A stretch of 64,000 nt of DNA from Stigmatella aurantiaca DW4/3-1 (GTDB lineage Bacteria; Myxococcota; Myxococcia; Myxococcales; Myxococcaceae): positions 6,094,893 through 6,158,892 of the forward strand of contig NC_014623.1 in NCBI RefSeq assembly GCF_000165485.1. The letters run 5' to 3'. The first letter of the stretch is position 1. Each line of letters opens with the position of its first letter. Under the pieces are notes generated by a model. That model did not search any database. It saw nothing but the letters and a program-made list of their open reading frames with translations, and was not told where the DNA came from. The translations under genes and the position numbers were made by a program. This document shows positions 42,462-51,579 of this stretch, piece after piece.

Positions 42462-44174
42462 CTATCTACTCACAGTGACAACCACATCACTGAAAGACTG
42501 GCTGGAGGACGGTACGTCCTTGCACACCTCCCCGTCGATCAGGTGAGACCCCATATCGAACAGGATCCGCACCGCATCCGTGCCAGGCAGGGGAATGATT
42601 GCCTCCGGGGCGGAATCGGATGGAGCGGTCAAAACCGCCACCTTCTGCGGCACACTGCTCGCGTCGCCCCCCCATTTCCAGAGCGCGAACGGCCCATTGC
42701 TCTCGTCATGCGGGCCGCTGAGGATGAGCACCGCCTGGTGTGTCTCGGACCACGCCATGCCCCGGATGCCATGGCCCCCCAGGTTCAGCAGGAAGGCCTG
42801 GCCAAACCGGGCTTTGGCCCCGGAGATGACCGCGTCTCGATTGGTCAACGAGACGGCAATCGCATTCGAGCCAGACCGAGGGTTGCGAAAGCCCACCAGC
42901 AACGCTCCCGAGGGCATGGCCGCCAACCCCTCGAGGTTGACGCCCTCCTCCTTGGGCGCCAGCCTCGCCACGGTGGCCTTCGACAGTTGCGAGCGCTCCT
43001 CCAGCAACGAGATGACCGAGGCATTGGCCTGGGTCCAGTTGGAGGCGTCCAGCATGTCCCGCAGCAGGTTCGACGAAACCCCAACAACTTGAAGCGAAGC
43101 GCTGGGCACCGTGCCTGAAACATCCATGGCGAAAAACTTGTAGCGGGATGCCTCCAGCTTCCCGTTCTTGTCACGGGCGTGGGAGGACGTCACATAGATG
43201 CGGTTTCCCACACGCGCGGCATCCTCGAGATCCGCCTCCTCCGAAGCAGAGAGCCCCAGCGCGCTGCTCAGCTCCTTGCTCTGGACGGCGGGCGAGGAAA
43301 GCCCCTGGCCAAAGATGCGAGCGGTCTGGGACTCGTCGTTGAAGTTCAAGAAATGGCCCGAGTCGATCCACACACCTCCCGAGCCATCACAAGTCCCCGA
43401 ATACGTCCCCGCCTGAGGCTCCCCTCCGCCAGGCTCCTCGCCGCTGGGCAGTTCCCAGACCACCGTCAGCTTGGGGCGGCTGGACTTGTCCGAGAACTCC
43501 CTGGAGCGGATCTCCAGCCGGTTGTCATTGTCCTTGTTGGCAACGATGAGCCCCTGATTCAGGGAAGGCGCCGCCACCCATCTCTTCACCACCTCAAGCC
43601 CCGCAGCGTTCAGAGCCACCGTGTACGTGCCCGTGGAGGACGCTTTGAGAGCGCCCAGCAACCGCGTGTCCCGGTCCCCGCTGCCGTCTGCACCCTTCGA
43701 GGCCCAGCTGTGGCCGCTGTCTGCCTTCTCCCACGTCACCTGGCCTTCATCCCATGCGCGCGTCAGCTCATAAATGCCGTAGGATTGATCCGCCTTGTCC
43801 GAGACCGTGACGGAGATCGACGCGGAACGGACGAGCGCATGGGTGGGAATGCTCGACACATCCCACCGCAACAGGATGTAGTTCTCATTGCCGCTTCCCG
43901 AGGGGGTATCGCCGCTCGCCGAGAGGCTGGTGTCACGGCCATGGTTGGCACTGGGATGCTCCTCTTCGATCATCGCATCCCGAGTTCCCGCATAGCTCGA
44001 GGACGGGGACACACCGTCTTGAAACACGGCGCTTTGAGTCCCCGCGAGCCCCTGGGTGTCCAGGCCCAGCTCACGCCGCTCATCCCCTGCAACCGGCGCC
44101 TCCGTCCCGCACCCACCCGCGAGCAAGGCGCAAGCCGTCAGCGCACCGATGACCGGAACCTTCCATCCACGCAT
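42462..44174 (-). CDS. lipoprotein with DNRLRE and DUF3616 domains
   Basis: This 570-aa protein has a lipobox (ALLAGGC). Residues about 45-220 match the DNRLRE (CBM96-like) beta-sandwich: NYILLRWDVSSIP, YELTRAWDEGQVTWEKAD and NDNRLEIRSREFSDKSSRPKL. After a Gly-rich linker the C-terminal half fits DUF3616 (IYVTSSHARDKNGKLEASRY, FFAMDV, VNLEGLAAMPSGALLVGFRNP), probably a beta-propeller. Both halves suggest outer-surface carbohydrate or matrix binding. AAGGGAG lies 6 bp before ATG 44174; the upstream in-frame start at 44201 would displace the signal. Confidence 0.82.
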   Translation of the reverse strand: MRGWKVPVIGALTACALLAGGCGTEAPVAGDERRELGLDTQGLAGTQSAVFQDGVSPSSSYAGTRDAMIEEEHPSANHGRDTSLSASGDTPSGSGNENYILLRWDVSSIPTHALVRSASISVTVSDKADQSYGIYELTRAWDEGQVTWEKADSGHSWASKGADGSGDRDTRLLGALKASSTGTYTVALNAAGLEVVKRWVAAPSLNQGLIVANKDNDNRLEIRSREFSDKSSRPKLTVVWELPSGEEPGGGEPQAGTYSGTCDGSGGVWIDSGHFLNFNDESQTARIFGQGLSSPAVQSKELSSALGLSASEEADLEDAARVGNRIYVTSSHARDKNGKLEASRYKFFAMDVSGTVPSASLQVVGVSSNLLRDMLDASNWTQANASVISLLEERSQLSKATVARLAPKEEGVNLEGLAAMPSGALLVGFRNPRSGSNAIAVSLTNRDAVISGAKARFGQAFLLNLGGHGIRGMAWSETHQAVLILSGPHDESNGPFALWKWGGDASSVPQKVAVLTAPSDSAPEAIIPLPGTDAVRILFDMGSHLIDGEVCKDVPSSSQSFSDVVVTVSR

Positions 44175-44355
44175 GTGTTCTCCCTTGCATCCGAGGTACA
44201 TGCGCGGACCGTGGCCCAGGTGGGCAAGGGCGATTCGTCACGATTGACCGAAATACGGTGTCAGCCCTGTGACGACCTGGGCGCAGGGCGCCTGCAGGCC
44301 GTGGCCCCTGGGTTGACCACGCAACGGATGGCGGGTCGCCCCAGGTCCCCCAGCG

Positions 44356-46596
44356 CTAACGGCACTTCAGCTCTTCCCTGCGCGCCGCGATCTTCTCCTC
44401 GAGCCCATCGCCCGAGACCGCGTAGTCCGCGGCGGCTTGCAACTCGGGGCAGCTTCCCGCGGCCTTGAAGGCCGCCAGCCCCTGTGTGGAGCAGAACCCA
44501 ACCGCTTTGTTCAGGTCCGTGTTGCCCTTGTAGAACTTGAAGCCCAGCTTCCAGAGGCGGCAGCCCCGGCGCTGATCTTCGCGCTGAGTCCACACCTTGC
44601 CGTTGCTGTAGGCCCGTTCCGCGATGTCCTGCTGGATGTTGCGCCGGTAGAAGGATGGCGCCTTTTCCCACAGGTCCCCCATCAGCCGCTTGTCCACCTC
44701 CAAGGCCTCGTCGAAGGGTTCGGCGGCCCGCTCCACCTCATCCTGCTGCAGCAGCGTCTCCCCGCCTTTGAAGAGCTGATCCACCGTCGACATGGCCGTG
44801 AGGAGCTCATCCGCCTTGCCATGCAGGGACGACTGCTCGTAGTCGCTGCGCAACTTCTGGAGCGTGGCGAGCGCCTCGCTTCCGCGGCCCGCCCAGTAGT
44901 CCAACATCGCCGCGTACATGAGCTTGTTGGTGTAGACGTCCTTGAACTTCGCCTTCACCTCGCCCGCGGGATCCACCACATCTCCAGGGCCGCTGATGAC
45001 CTCCGACACGGGACACGTCCAGGGATGTGCGTTCGGGTCCAGCTTCCGCCGCGCGCTGAGGAACTGGACGAAGAGCTTGTCCTTCGGCCGCCACTGCCTC
45101 TTTCCCACCCGTCCCTCGAGCGAAAGCGTGAACCCCAGCGGCGGCTCGAGCTCCTCGCGCGCGATGTCCTGGCACCAGATGCCCATGTACCGGTCACACC
45201 GGGGGACGGCCGCGCTCCATTGCGAGTCCCTCAGGTAGCGCTTGCAGTCATCCAGAGACTTGACCTTCACCTGCTCCAGCGCCTCGCGGGCCTTCACCTT
45301 GGCCAGGCGGAAGTACTGGCTCTCCTTGGGGATCTTCTGGAAGGTGTCGAGCGCCTCCTCATCCTTGAGGCGCGCCAGCGCCTTCTGTCCCTGGGCATAG
45401 AAGGAGGACGCCTCCTTCTCCAGCTTGATCTTCCGGATCAGGCTGTTGGCCTCCGAGTTGATGGGATCAATGTTGAGCGCCTTCTCGCAGGCAACGTCCG
45501 CCTTCTCCCATTGGGGCTCGTTGCCCATCTCCATGGACGAAAAGGACCGGCACTCGCTGAGCAGCTTCTGGAGCTCCCGGGCCGGATCCTTCTTGGGCGC
45601 CGTGGGAGCCACGATCTCCTCATCGGAGGGGGCGGGGCCCGTCAGCTTGGAGACGATGCCCACCACCAGCAACAGCCCAATGAGGCCTCCCGCCACGGCG
45701 AGCAACCGCTTGCGTTTCAGGGGAATCCCCCCTTCCCCGCTCGCCGCCTTCACTTCGCTCTTCCCAGCCTCGCGGTCGCGCCGGACGGGAACCCCACCGC
45801 GCTCCCGGCGTACGGGCAGGTCCGACTCACCCGGTTCGTACACCACCTCCACCATGCCGAACTGCAGCACGTCGCCTGGGGCAAGCTCCACGGGCTCTGG
45901 GCCAATGACGTCTCCATTGAGGAGCGTCCCGTTGGCGCTGCCCAGATCGCGCAGCATCACCTTGCCCTGCGGTGTGCGCTCCACCTCGGCGTGCTTGCGG
46001 CTGATCGAATCGTCTTCCAGCAGCACGGACGCGGGAGGCGACCGGCCGATGAGCAGCTTGCCCTTGAGGGCAAACGTCTTGTTCGCCCAGGGACCCGTCA
46101 GTCCCCGGAGCACGGGGGCCGCCCCCGCCGAGGGAGCACTGCCCGCGTCGGGCGCAGGACGGGCGGGCCGCTTGGGGGCTTCTTCGCCCGCGGGCCGGGA
46201 GGGCTTCACCCGGGGCAAGGCCCGGGTCGCGCGAGGAGAACCGTCCTCCGTGCCCAGGGCCGGGGCAGCCCGCGTCACCTGCGCCTTGCGTCCCGCGCTG
46301 CTGGGGCGGGTGCTCGCCTTGAGCCTCAGCTCATAATCCCCGATCACCACCTGAGACTGGGGCGTCAGCGGCGTGGGATCGGAGACACGCCCCGCATCCA
46401 CGTAGGTGCCGTTGGAGCTGTTGAGATCCTCTACCAGGACATCGCCGTTCTCGACGAAGACCCGGGCGTGCTGGCGGGACACCCCTCCTTCGGTGAGCGG
46501 CAGATCATTGCTCTCGTGGCGGCCAATCTTCAGCTCGCTCGAGAACTCATGCTCGGTTTCACTGCCATCGGGATGACGGACGATCAGGGTGGGCAC
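44356..46596 (-). CDS. double-FHA transmembrane protein
   Basis: This 746-aa protein has two FHA (phosphothreonine-binding) domains: residues about 15-95 (LKIGRHESNDLPL, VSRQHARV, LNSSNGTYVD) and about 175-260 (LLIGRSPPASVLL, ISRKHAEV, LGSANGTLLNG). A membrane segment follows near 300-322 (LLAVAGGLIGLLLVVGIV), then a helical TPR-like extracytoplasmic region of about 400 residues. It would couple Thr phosphorylation in the cytoplasm to something in the periplasm. Start is GTG 46596, 5 bp after the FHA-CpaF stop, so it belongs to that secretion operon. Confidence 0.85.
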   Translation of the reverse strand: MPTLIVRHPDGSETEHEFSSELKIGRHESNDLPLTEGGVSRQHARVFVENGDVLVEDLNSSNGTYVDAGRVSDPTPLTPQSQVVIGDYELRLKASTRPSSAGRKAQVTRAAPALGTEDGSPRATRALPRVKPSRPAGEEAPKRPARPAPDAGSAPSAGAAPVLRGLTGPWANKTFALKGKLLIGRSPPASVLLEDDSISRKHAEVERTPQGKVMLRDLGSANGTLLNGDVIGPEPVELAPGDVLQFGMVEVVYEPGESDLPVRRERGGVPVRRDREAGKSEVKAASGEGGIPLKRKRLLAVAGGLIGLLLVVGIVSKLTGPAPSDEEIVAPTAPKKDPARELQKLLSECRSFSSMEMGNEPQWEKADVACEKALNIDPINSEANSLIRKIKLEKEASSFYAQGQKALARLKDEEALDTFQKIPKESQYFRLAKVKAREALEQVKVKSLDDCKRYLRDSQWSAAVPRCDRYMGIWCQDIAREELEPPLGFTLSLEGRVGKRQWRPKDKLFVQFLSARRKLDPNAHPWTCPVSEVISGPGDVVDPAGEVKAKFKDVYTNKLMYAAMLDYWAGRGSEALATLQKLRSDYEQSSLHGKADELLTAMSTVDQLFKGGETLLQQDEVERAAEPFDEALEVDKRLMGDLWEKAPSFYRRNIQQDIAERAYSNGKVWTQREDQRRGCRLWKLGFKFYKGNTDLNKAVGFCSTQGLAAFKAAGSCPELQAAADYAVSGDGLEEKIAARREELKCR

Positions 46597-46601
46597 GCGC
46601 G

Positions 46602-48398
46602 CTACTCCTCGCGGAAGATGCTCATGTTCACGGGGATGCCCTTGCGCTGCAGATCGTCATAGAACTTGGGCACGAAGCCGGAGGCCACGAAGCGGCCGCG
46701 CACCTTTTGATCCTCCGTGAAGCCATCCTGCTTGTAATAGAAGATGTCCTGGAGGGTGACGATGTCGACCTCCATGCCGGCCACCTCGGTGATGAAGCAG
46801 ATCTTCCGCGTGCCGTCCGAGAAGCGCGTCTGCTGAACGATGATGTGGACGGCGCTGGCGATCTGCTCGCGGATGGCCTTCACCGGCAGCTCCATGCCGG
46901 ACATGAGCACCATGGTCTCCAGCCGGGCGATGGCGTCTCGCGGGGTGTTGGCGTGGAGCGTGGTGAGCGAGCCGTCGTGGCCCGTGTTCATCGCCTGAAG
47001 CATGTCCAGCGTCTCGCCGGAGCGGCACTCGCCCACGACGATGCGGTCAGGCCGCATGCGCAGACAGTTCTTCACCAGGTCGCGGATGGTGATGGCGCCC
47101 TTTCCCTCCAGGTTGGGCGGACGGCTCTCCAGTTGCACCCAGTGATCCTGCGGCAGCTGAAGCTCCGCCGCGTCCTCCACGGTGACGATGCGCTCGTCAT
47201 CGGGAATGAAGGAGCTGATGATGTTCAGCGTCGTCGTCTTTCCGGAGCCCGTGCCACCGGAGATGACGATGTTCTTGCGCGCCTTGACGCACATCTCCAG
47301 GAACTCGGCCATCTGCGCGGTGATGGTCTTGTACTTGATGAGATCCTGGATCTTCAGCGAGTCCTTCTTGAACTTGCGGATGGTGATGCAAGGGCCCTTG
47401 AGTGCCAACGGAGGGATGATGGCGTTCACGCGGCTGCCATCCTTGAGGCGGGCGTCCACCAGCGGGCTGGACTCGTCGATGCGACGGCCAATCGGCGCGA
47501 CGATGCGCTCGATGACGCCAAGCACCGCCTGATTGGAGGAGAATGTCTTCTCCGACATGATCAGCTTGCCCTTGCGCTCGATGTAGATCTGGTTGGCGTG
47601 GTTCACCATGATCTCGCTGATCTCATCCGAGGCGAGGAACGCCTCCAGGGGTCCCAGCCCCAGCGCCTCGTTGATGACGTCGGTGAGCAGTTCCTCCCGG
47701 TCCACGTCCTCCGGAAGTTCCTGGTCCGCATCCATCTGATCGATGATGTCGCGGATGGCCTTCTCGGTCCGGCGCCACAGTTCCTCGTCGCCGAGCCGGT
47801 CCATGTCCATGCGGCGCAGGTCCAGGTACTCGATCAGCCGGTCGTGAATCTCCTTCTGCAAGCGCGTGTAGCGCTCGATGCGTGGATCCACCTTGCGCTT
47901 GTTGCGCGCCATGGCCGCGGCCAGCGAGGCGGGCATGCTCGACTTCGCGGCCAGAGGCTCGGCGGAGCGGGCCGGTGGCTCCTCCTCGTACGGCTCCTCC
48001 TCGTACGGTTCCTCGCCCTGGCCATCATCGTAGCCCTCGTCGTAGGGCTCTTCCTCGGGTGGAAGTTCCTCGTCCTGACCGGCATCCGCACCCCGGGCAC
48101 CGCCTTCTGGGAGCGCCTCGACGTTGATGATGTAGTCGCCGATGTAGACCTTGTCGGTGGGCTTGAGCACCATCGGCGCGGCGATCTTCTTGCCGTTCAC
48201 GAAGGTGCCGTTCGTGGACTTCATGTCCACGACGATGAACTTGCCATCCTTGGAGACGATCCGAGAGTGGTACTTGGAAACGTTCCCCTTGGCGAGGACG
48301 ATGTCGTTGTCGCCCAGTCGGCCGATGGAGATCTCATTCTTCTCGAATTCGATCTGCTCTGAGCCTCCACCCTTCTCGGCGAGCGTGATGAGAAACAT
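46602..48398 (-). CDS. cpaF: FHA-CpaF fusion: Tad/type II-like secretion ATPase
   Basis: This 598-aa protein starts with an FHA domain (ISIGRLGDNDIVL, NVSKYHSRI, MKSTNGTFVNGKK), followed by an acidic Glu/Tyr/Pro linker (about residues 105-150) and a CpaF/TadA hexameric ATPase. ATPase motifs are Walker A VISGGTGSGKTTTLNII, the Asp box VTVEDAAELQLPQ, and the His/Arg boxes VVGECRSGETLDML and HDGSLTTLHANTPRDA. It should power pilus assembly or effector secretion, gated by Thr phosphorylation through the FHA head. An upstream start at 48434 is in frame; ATG 48398 begins right at the FHA fold. Confidence 0.92.
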   Translation of the reverse strand: MFLITLAEKGGGSEQIEFEKNEISIGRLGDNDIVLAKGNVSKYHSRIVSKDGKFIVVDMKSTNGTFVNGKKIAAPMVLKPTDKVYIGDYIINVEALPEGGARGADAGQDEELPPEEEPYDEGYDDGQGEEPYEEEPYEEEPPARSAEPLAAKSSMPASLAAAMARNKRKVDPRIERYTRLQKEIHDRLIEYLDLRRMDMDRLGDEELWRRTEKAIRDIIDQMDADQELPEDVDREELLTDVINEALGLGPLEAFLASDEISEIMVNHANQIYIERKGKLIMSEKTFSSNQAVLGVIERIVAPIGRRIDESSPLVDARLKDGSRVNAIIPPLALKGPCITIRKFKKDSLKIQDLIKYKTITAQMAEFLEMCVKARKNIVISGGTGSGKTTTLNIISSFIPDDERIVTVEDAAELQLPQDHWVQLESRPPNLEGKGAITIRDLVKNCLRMRPDRIVVGECRSGETLDMLQAMNTGHDGSLTTLHANTPRDAIARLETMVLMSGMELPVKAIREQIASAVHIIVQQTRFSDGTRKICFITEVAGMEVDIVTLQDIFYYKQDGFTEDQKVRGRFVASGFVPKFYDDLQRKGIPVNMSIFREE

Positions 48399-48488
48399 GG
48401 GCGCGGATGGTAGCAAGCGCCCCCCTCGCGACAAAGGGGGCGGCTCGGATTTCGCTGTCTCCTCCTGCTGCGAGCAGCCGGCCGTGCG

Positions 48489-49946
48489 TCAGTCGAAAAT
48501 GTTGAAGTTGACCTCGCTGCGGGCCTGCTTGTAGCGGCTCTTCACGTCCTCGATGATCGTCCGGATCTTGTCCGAGTCCGGGTTGACGATGCGCGGGGTG
48601 ACGAAGATGACGAGCTCGCGCTTGGTGGAATCGAACGCCCGGTTCTTGAACAGCTCGCCGATGATCGGGATGTGGCCCAGGCCCGGCAGCTTGGAGACGG
48701 CCTTCTGCTCGTCGTGGCTGAACACGCCCGACAGCACGATGGTCTCCCCGTGGCGCACGGTGACGTTCGTCTTCACCTTGCGGGTGCGGAAGCCCGGCAC
48801 GGCGGCCGATCCGCCGATGGACACCGCCACGGAGGTGTCGATCTCCGAGGCCTCGGCTTCAATCTCCGTCTGGATGTTGCCGCTGCGGTCCGCGGTGGGG
48901 CGCAGGTTGAGGATGACGCCGTAGGGCTTGTACTCCACCGTGAACTGGTTGTTGGTGATGAGCGGGATGGGCACCTGGCCACCGGCGAGGAACTCCGCCT
49001 TCTCCCCACTGGCGCACACCAGCTTGGGCTGAGCGAGCAAGCGGCCATAACCATCGTTCGCCTGGAACCCGACCGCGAAGTCCGCGCTCGCGAGGAACTG
49101 CAGCGAGGAAACGCCGGAGCTGAAGGTGCCCGGGAACAGCTCCTTCGAGATGAGGGCGCTGGCCGTCGCCGACCCGGAGATGTCCGTGGGGTACCGAATG
49201 CCATACCGGTCACGGCTGTTGCGGCGGATCTCCACGAACTGCACCTCGGAGAGGATCATCCGCTTGATGCCCACCACGAGCAGGTTCTCCACCTTCTCGC
49301 CGATGGCCTTGGTGATGAGCTCCGCTTTCTGCAGGTCCTGCTGGCTCTCCACCGAGCCCTCCAGGAAGATGGTGGAGCCCACCACGTTGGCCTGCACGTT
49401 GCGCAGCCCCGCCTTCTGGTAGGCCGCGTTGAGGTTCTGTGCCACCAGCTTCTTGGCGTTGGGGGCGATCTTCACGAAGCTCTTCACGTTTGGGTACAGC
49501 GACACCACCTGCTCGATGCGGTCCGCGTCCTGCGTGGTGTACGCTTGGCCGTCCAGGTAGATGCGGTCACCCACCATGCGCACCGAGACACCCTCGATTT
49601 CACCGAGCAACTTCTTGATCTCGGAGATGATCTCGTTGGGATCCTGCCGGCGCACGGCGATGAGGAAGGTGACGCGCTGTCCGGAGCTCTTCCAGATGAT
49701 CAGCGTCGTCTTGCCCTCCGTCTGCCCGATGATCAGCACCTGGTTGTTGCCGATGTTCTTCACCTCGGCGACGTTGGGATCGCCCAGGGCGATACGGGCG
49801 ATGCCGGGGACGGTAATCACCTTCTGGGTACCCACACCCAGGGCGATCGTGCTGCCGTCTCTTTCCTGCGCGAGCGCGGTCCCGCTCAGGACAAGGGCCA
49901 TCAAGACCCCAAGCACGGCGGCGTGGTGCGTGAAGCGTGTGAACAT
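48489..49946 (-). CDS. cpaC: CpaC/RcpA-type secretin of a Tad-like system
   Basis: This 485-aa protein has a signal peptide (LGVLMALVLSGTALA), an N-terminal pilotin/BON-like region (QKVITVPGIARIALGDPNVAEV) and the secretin core ending in VVLSGVFSHDEQKAVSKLPGLG ... ELVIFVTPRIV. It forms the outer-membrane ring through which the pilus or effector passes. A longer frame reaches 50270, but the residues before MFTRFTHHA do not look like a secretin, and the signal peptide fixes the start at ATG 49946. The prepilin peptidase stop is 32 bp upstream. Confidence 0.92.
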   Translation of the reverse strand: MFTRFTHHAAVLGVLMALVLSGTALAQERDGSTIALGVGTQKVITVPGIARIALGDPNVAEVKNIGNNQVLIIGQTEGKTTLIIWKSSGQRVTFLIAVRRQDPNEIISEIKKLLGEIEGVSVRMVGDRIYLDGQAYTTQDADRIEQVVSLYPNVKSFVKIAPNAKKLVAQNLNAAYQKAGLRNVQANVVGSTIFLEGSVESQQDLQKAELITKAIGEKVENLLVVGIKRMILSEVQFVEIRRNSRDRYGIRYPTDISGSATASALISKELFPGTFSSGVSSLQFLASADFAVGFQANDGYGRLLAQPKLVCASGEKAEFLAGGQVPIPLITNNQFTVEYKPYGVILNLRPTADRSGNIQTEIEAEASEIDTSVAVSIGGSAAVPGFRTRKVKTNVTVRHGETIVLSGVFSHDEQKAVSKLPGLGHIPIIGELFKNRAFDSTKRELVIFVTPRIVNPDSDKIRTIIEDVKSRYKQARSEVNFNIFD

Positions 49947-49978
49947 CGTACAAGTCCCCTCTGCGCGTCGAATCCGAG

Positions 49979-50515
49979 CTAACCCGCGTTTGTGTGCTGC
50001 CACCACATGGCCCAGAACGTCCCCAGGGCGATGGCCACTCCATAGGGGATGTGCCGCTGGGGCGCGAGGGCTTTCTCCGTCCGCATGAGCCTGGCCCGCA
50101 CCGCCCAGCGCCTGCCGGCCGACGCCAGCGTGTCCCAGACCTCGCCCTTCCAGATCAGCGTCACCACGGCCTGGAAGGCGCCCACCAGCGAGATGAAGGC
50201 CGCTGCGGCCATCACCGCGGGAAAACCCAACACCGCCCCGACTCCGCCCATCAGCTTGACGTCTCCCCATCCCATCCTCCCCCTCAACGCCCCCGGCAGC
50301 AAAAGCGCTGCCAACCCCACGCCCGACACCCCTCCGCTGACCAGCCCCGTCTCCAGATCGCCCACCCCTTCAAAGGCCAGACGTACGCCCAGGGCGAGCG
50401 CCATCAGGGGGTAGGTGACGATGTCGAGGATCCGATGGTGAAGGACATCCGTGACAACCGATATCACCAGGGCGGCTCCCAGGACTGTCCACAATGCGGT
50501 CTGAGCAGGCGTCAT
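49979..50515 (-). CDS. cpaA: prepilin peptidase, A24 family (CpaA/TadV type)
   Basis: This 178-aa polytopic membrane protein has the two catalytic Asp residues of A24 peptidases: SVVTDVLHHRILD early and GWGDVKLMGGVGAVLG in the middle. It lacks the long N-terminal methylase domain of PilD, so it is the short TadV/CpaA form. It should cleave the leader of the Flp-type pilin, which is not encoded in this window. Start is ATG 50515. Confidence 0.9.
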   Translation of the reverse strand: MTPAQTALWTVLGAALVISVVTDVLHHRILDIVTYPLMALALGVRLAFEGVGDLETGLVSGGVSGVGLAALLLPGALRGRMGWGDVKLMGGVGAVLGFPAVMAAAAFISLVGAFQAVVTLIWKGEVWDTLASAGRRWAVRARLMRTEKALAPQRHIPYGVAIALGTFWAMWWQHTNAG

Positions 50516-50617
50516 CCGGTGCCTGGCCGTCCGTCGTCCAGGCTCCCCGAATAAATCAGGGAGCCCTGCGCTCAGTCAATTGGCGAACAGCCGAACTTCC
50601 TGGAACGACTCGCGCTT

Positions 50618-51514
50618 TCAGCGGTAGGCGAAGCGAATCTTCTCGCTGCAGATGAAGAACTCGTCCCCGTGCTCGATGGTCCGCTTCTTGATGCGCTGCT
50701 TGTTGAACCAGGTGCCGTTGGAGGAGCCCAGATCCTCGATGATGAAGTTGGGGCCCTCGCGGAGGATCACCGCGTGCTCACGGGAGACCTTGCCGGAGTT
50801 GATGACGAGATCGCAGTGTTTGCCACGGCCGATGACGAAGCGGTCGTTGCCAATCTTCTGCTGATCGCCCGACTCGGTGATGAGGTAGAGCGCCGAGCCC
50901 TCCTCGTCGGAAGGCTCCTCGTCCAGGGGCTCCTCGTCCGGAGGCGGCTCCTCGTCACCCATGTTCTCCAGACCGGAGTCCTCGGGCGGCTCGGGTGGCG
51001 CCTCCTCGTCATCCACGAGATCGTCGTCCACCGGCTGGGGCGGCTCGTTCTTGCCCTTGATGAGGCGCTCGAGTTCGGCGGCCGTCTCCAGGACCCGCTC
51101 GGCCACCTCGCGGCGGACGGGATCGTTGTCCAGGGCATTGGCCGAGGGCCGGTCATCGACCGGCCGGGAAGGCGGCCGGGGGGGCTCCTCCCGCACGGGG
51201 GCGGGCTTGGCCGCCACGGGGGCTGGCGCAAGCACGGGGGGCCCATTGGCCTTCCCCACGGCGGGAGAGGGGCCCGAGGCCCGGGCGGGAAGCGGCGCGG
51301 GAGGAGGTGGCACCACGTTCAACGGAGCAGGTGCCTCCGCATGACCCGTCCTCCCGACCTCGATGAAGCCGTTGAGCCGCGCGAACATGAACAACGCTTG
51401 GTTGATCAGCGCATCGCGGTCCGAGCCCATCTGCTGGGCCATCTCTTCAAATGTCTCCCACAGGTGGTCGGCGATGCCGACCTTGCGGGCGGGGCGGGAG
51501 TTTTGATCGATCAT
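50618..51514 (-). CDS. FHA protein with acidic Pro-rich linker
   Basis: This 298-aa protein has a small helical N-terminal domain (residues about 1-50, ADHLWETFEEMAQQMGSDR) that could be a DNA- or protein-binding helix bundle, then a long Ala/Pro and Asp/Glu linker. A C-terminal FHA domain covers about 215-298 (RFVIGRGKHCDLVI, KVSREHAVIL, DLGSSNGTWFNKQR). It lies upstream of the prepilin peptidase and reads in the same direction, so it is probably part of the same phospho-controlled apparatus. It has no catalytic motif. Confidence 0.8.
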   Translation of the reverse strand: MIDQNSRPARKVGIADHLWETFEEMAQQMGSDRDALINQALFMFARLNGFIEVGRTGHAEAPAPLNVVPPPPAPLPARASGPSPAVGKANGPPVLAPAPVAAKPAPVREEPPRPPSRPVDDRPSANALDNDPVRREVAERVLETAAELERLIKGKNEPPQPVDDDLVDDEEAPPEPPEDSGLENMGDEEPPPDEEPLDEEPSDEEGSALYLITESGDQQKIGNDRFVIGRGKHCDLVINSGKVSREHAVILREGPNFIIEDLGSSNGTWFNKQRIKKRTIEHGDEFFICSEKIRFAYR

Positions 51515-51579
51515 CGGTAGCGACTCGGGAAAAAAGCTAGAGGTAGGAGACGATAACAGACGCCTCCGGTCTCGCCCAG

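Noticed and set aside
46707-48362. 551-codon plus frame over the FHA-CpaF gene
   Set aside because: Antisense shadow; the CpaF motifs lie on the other strand.
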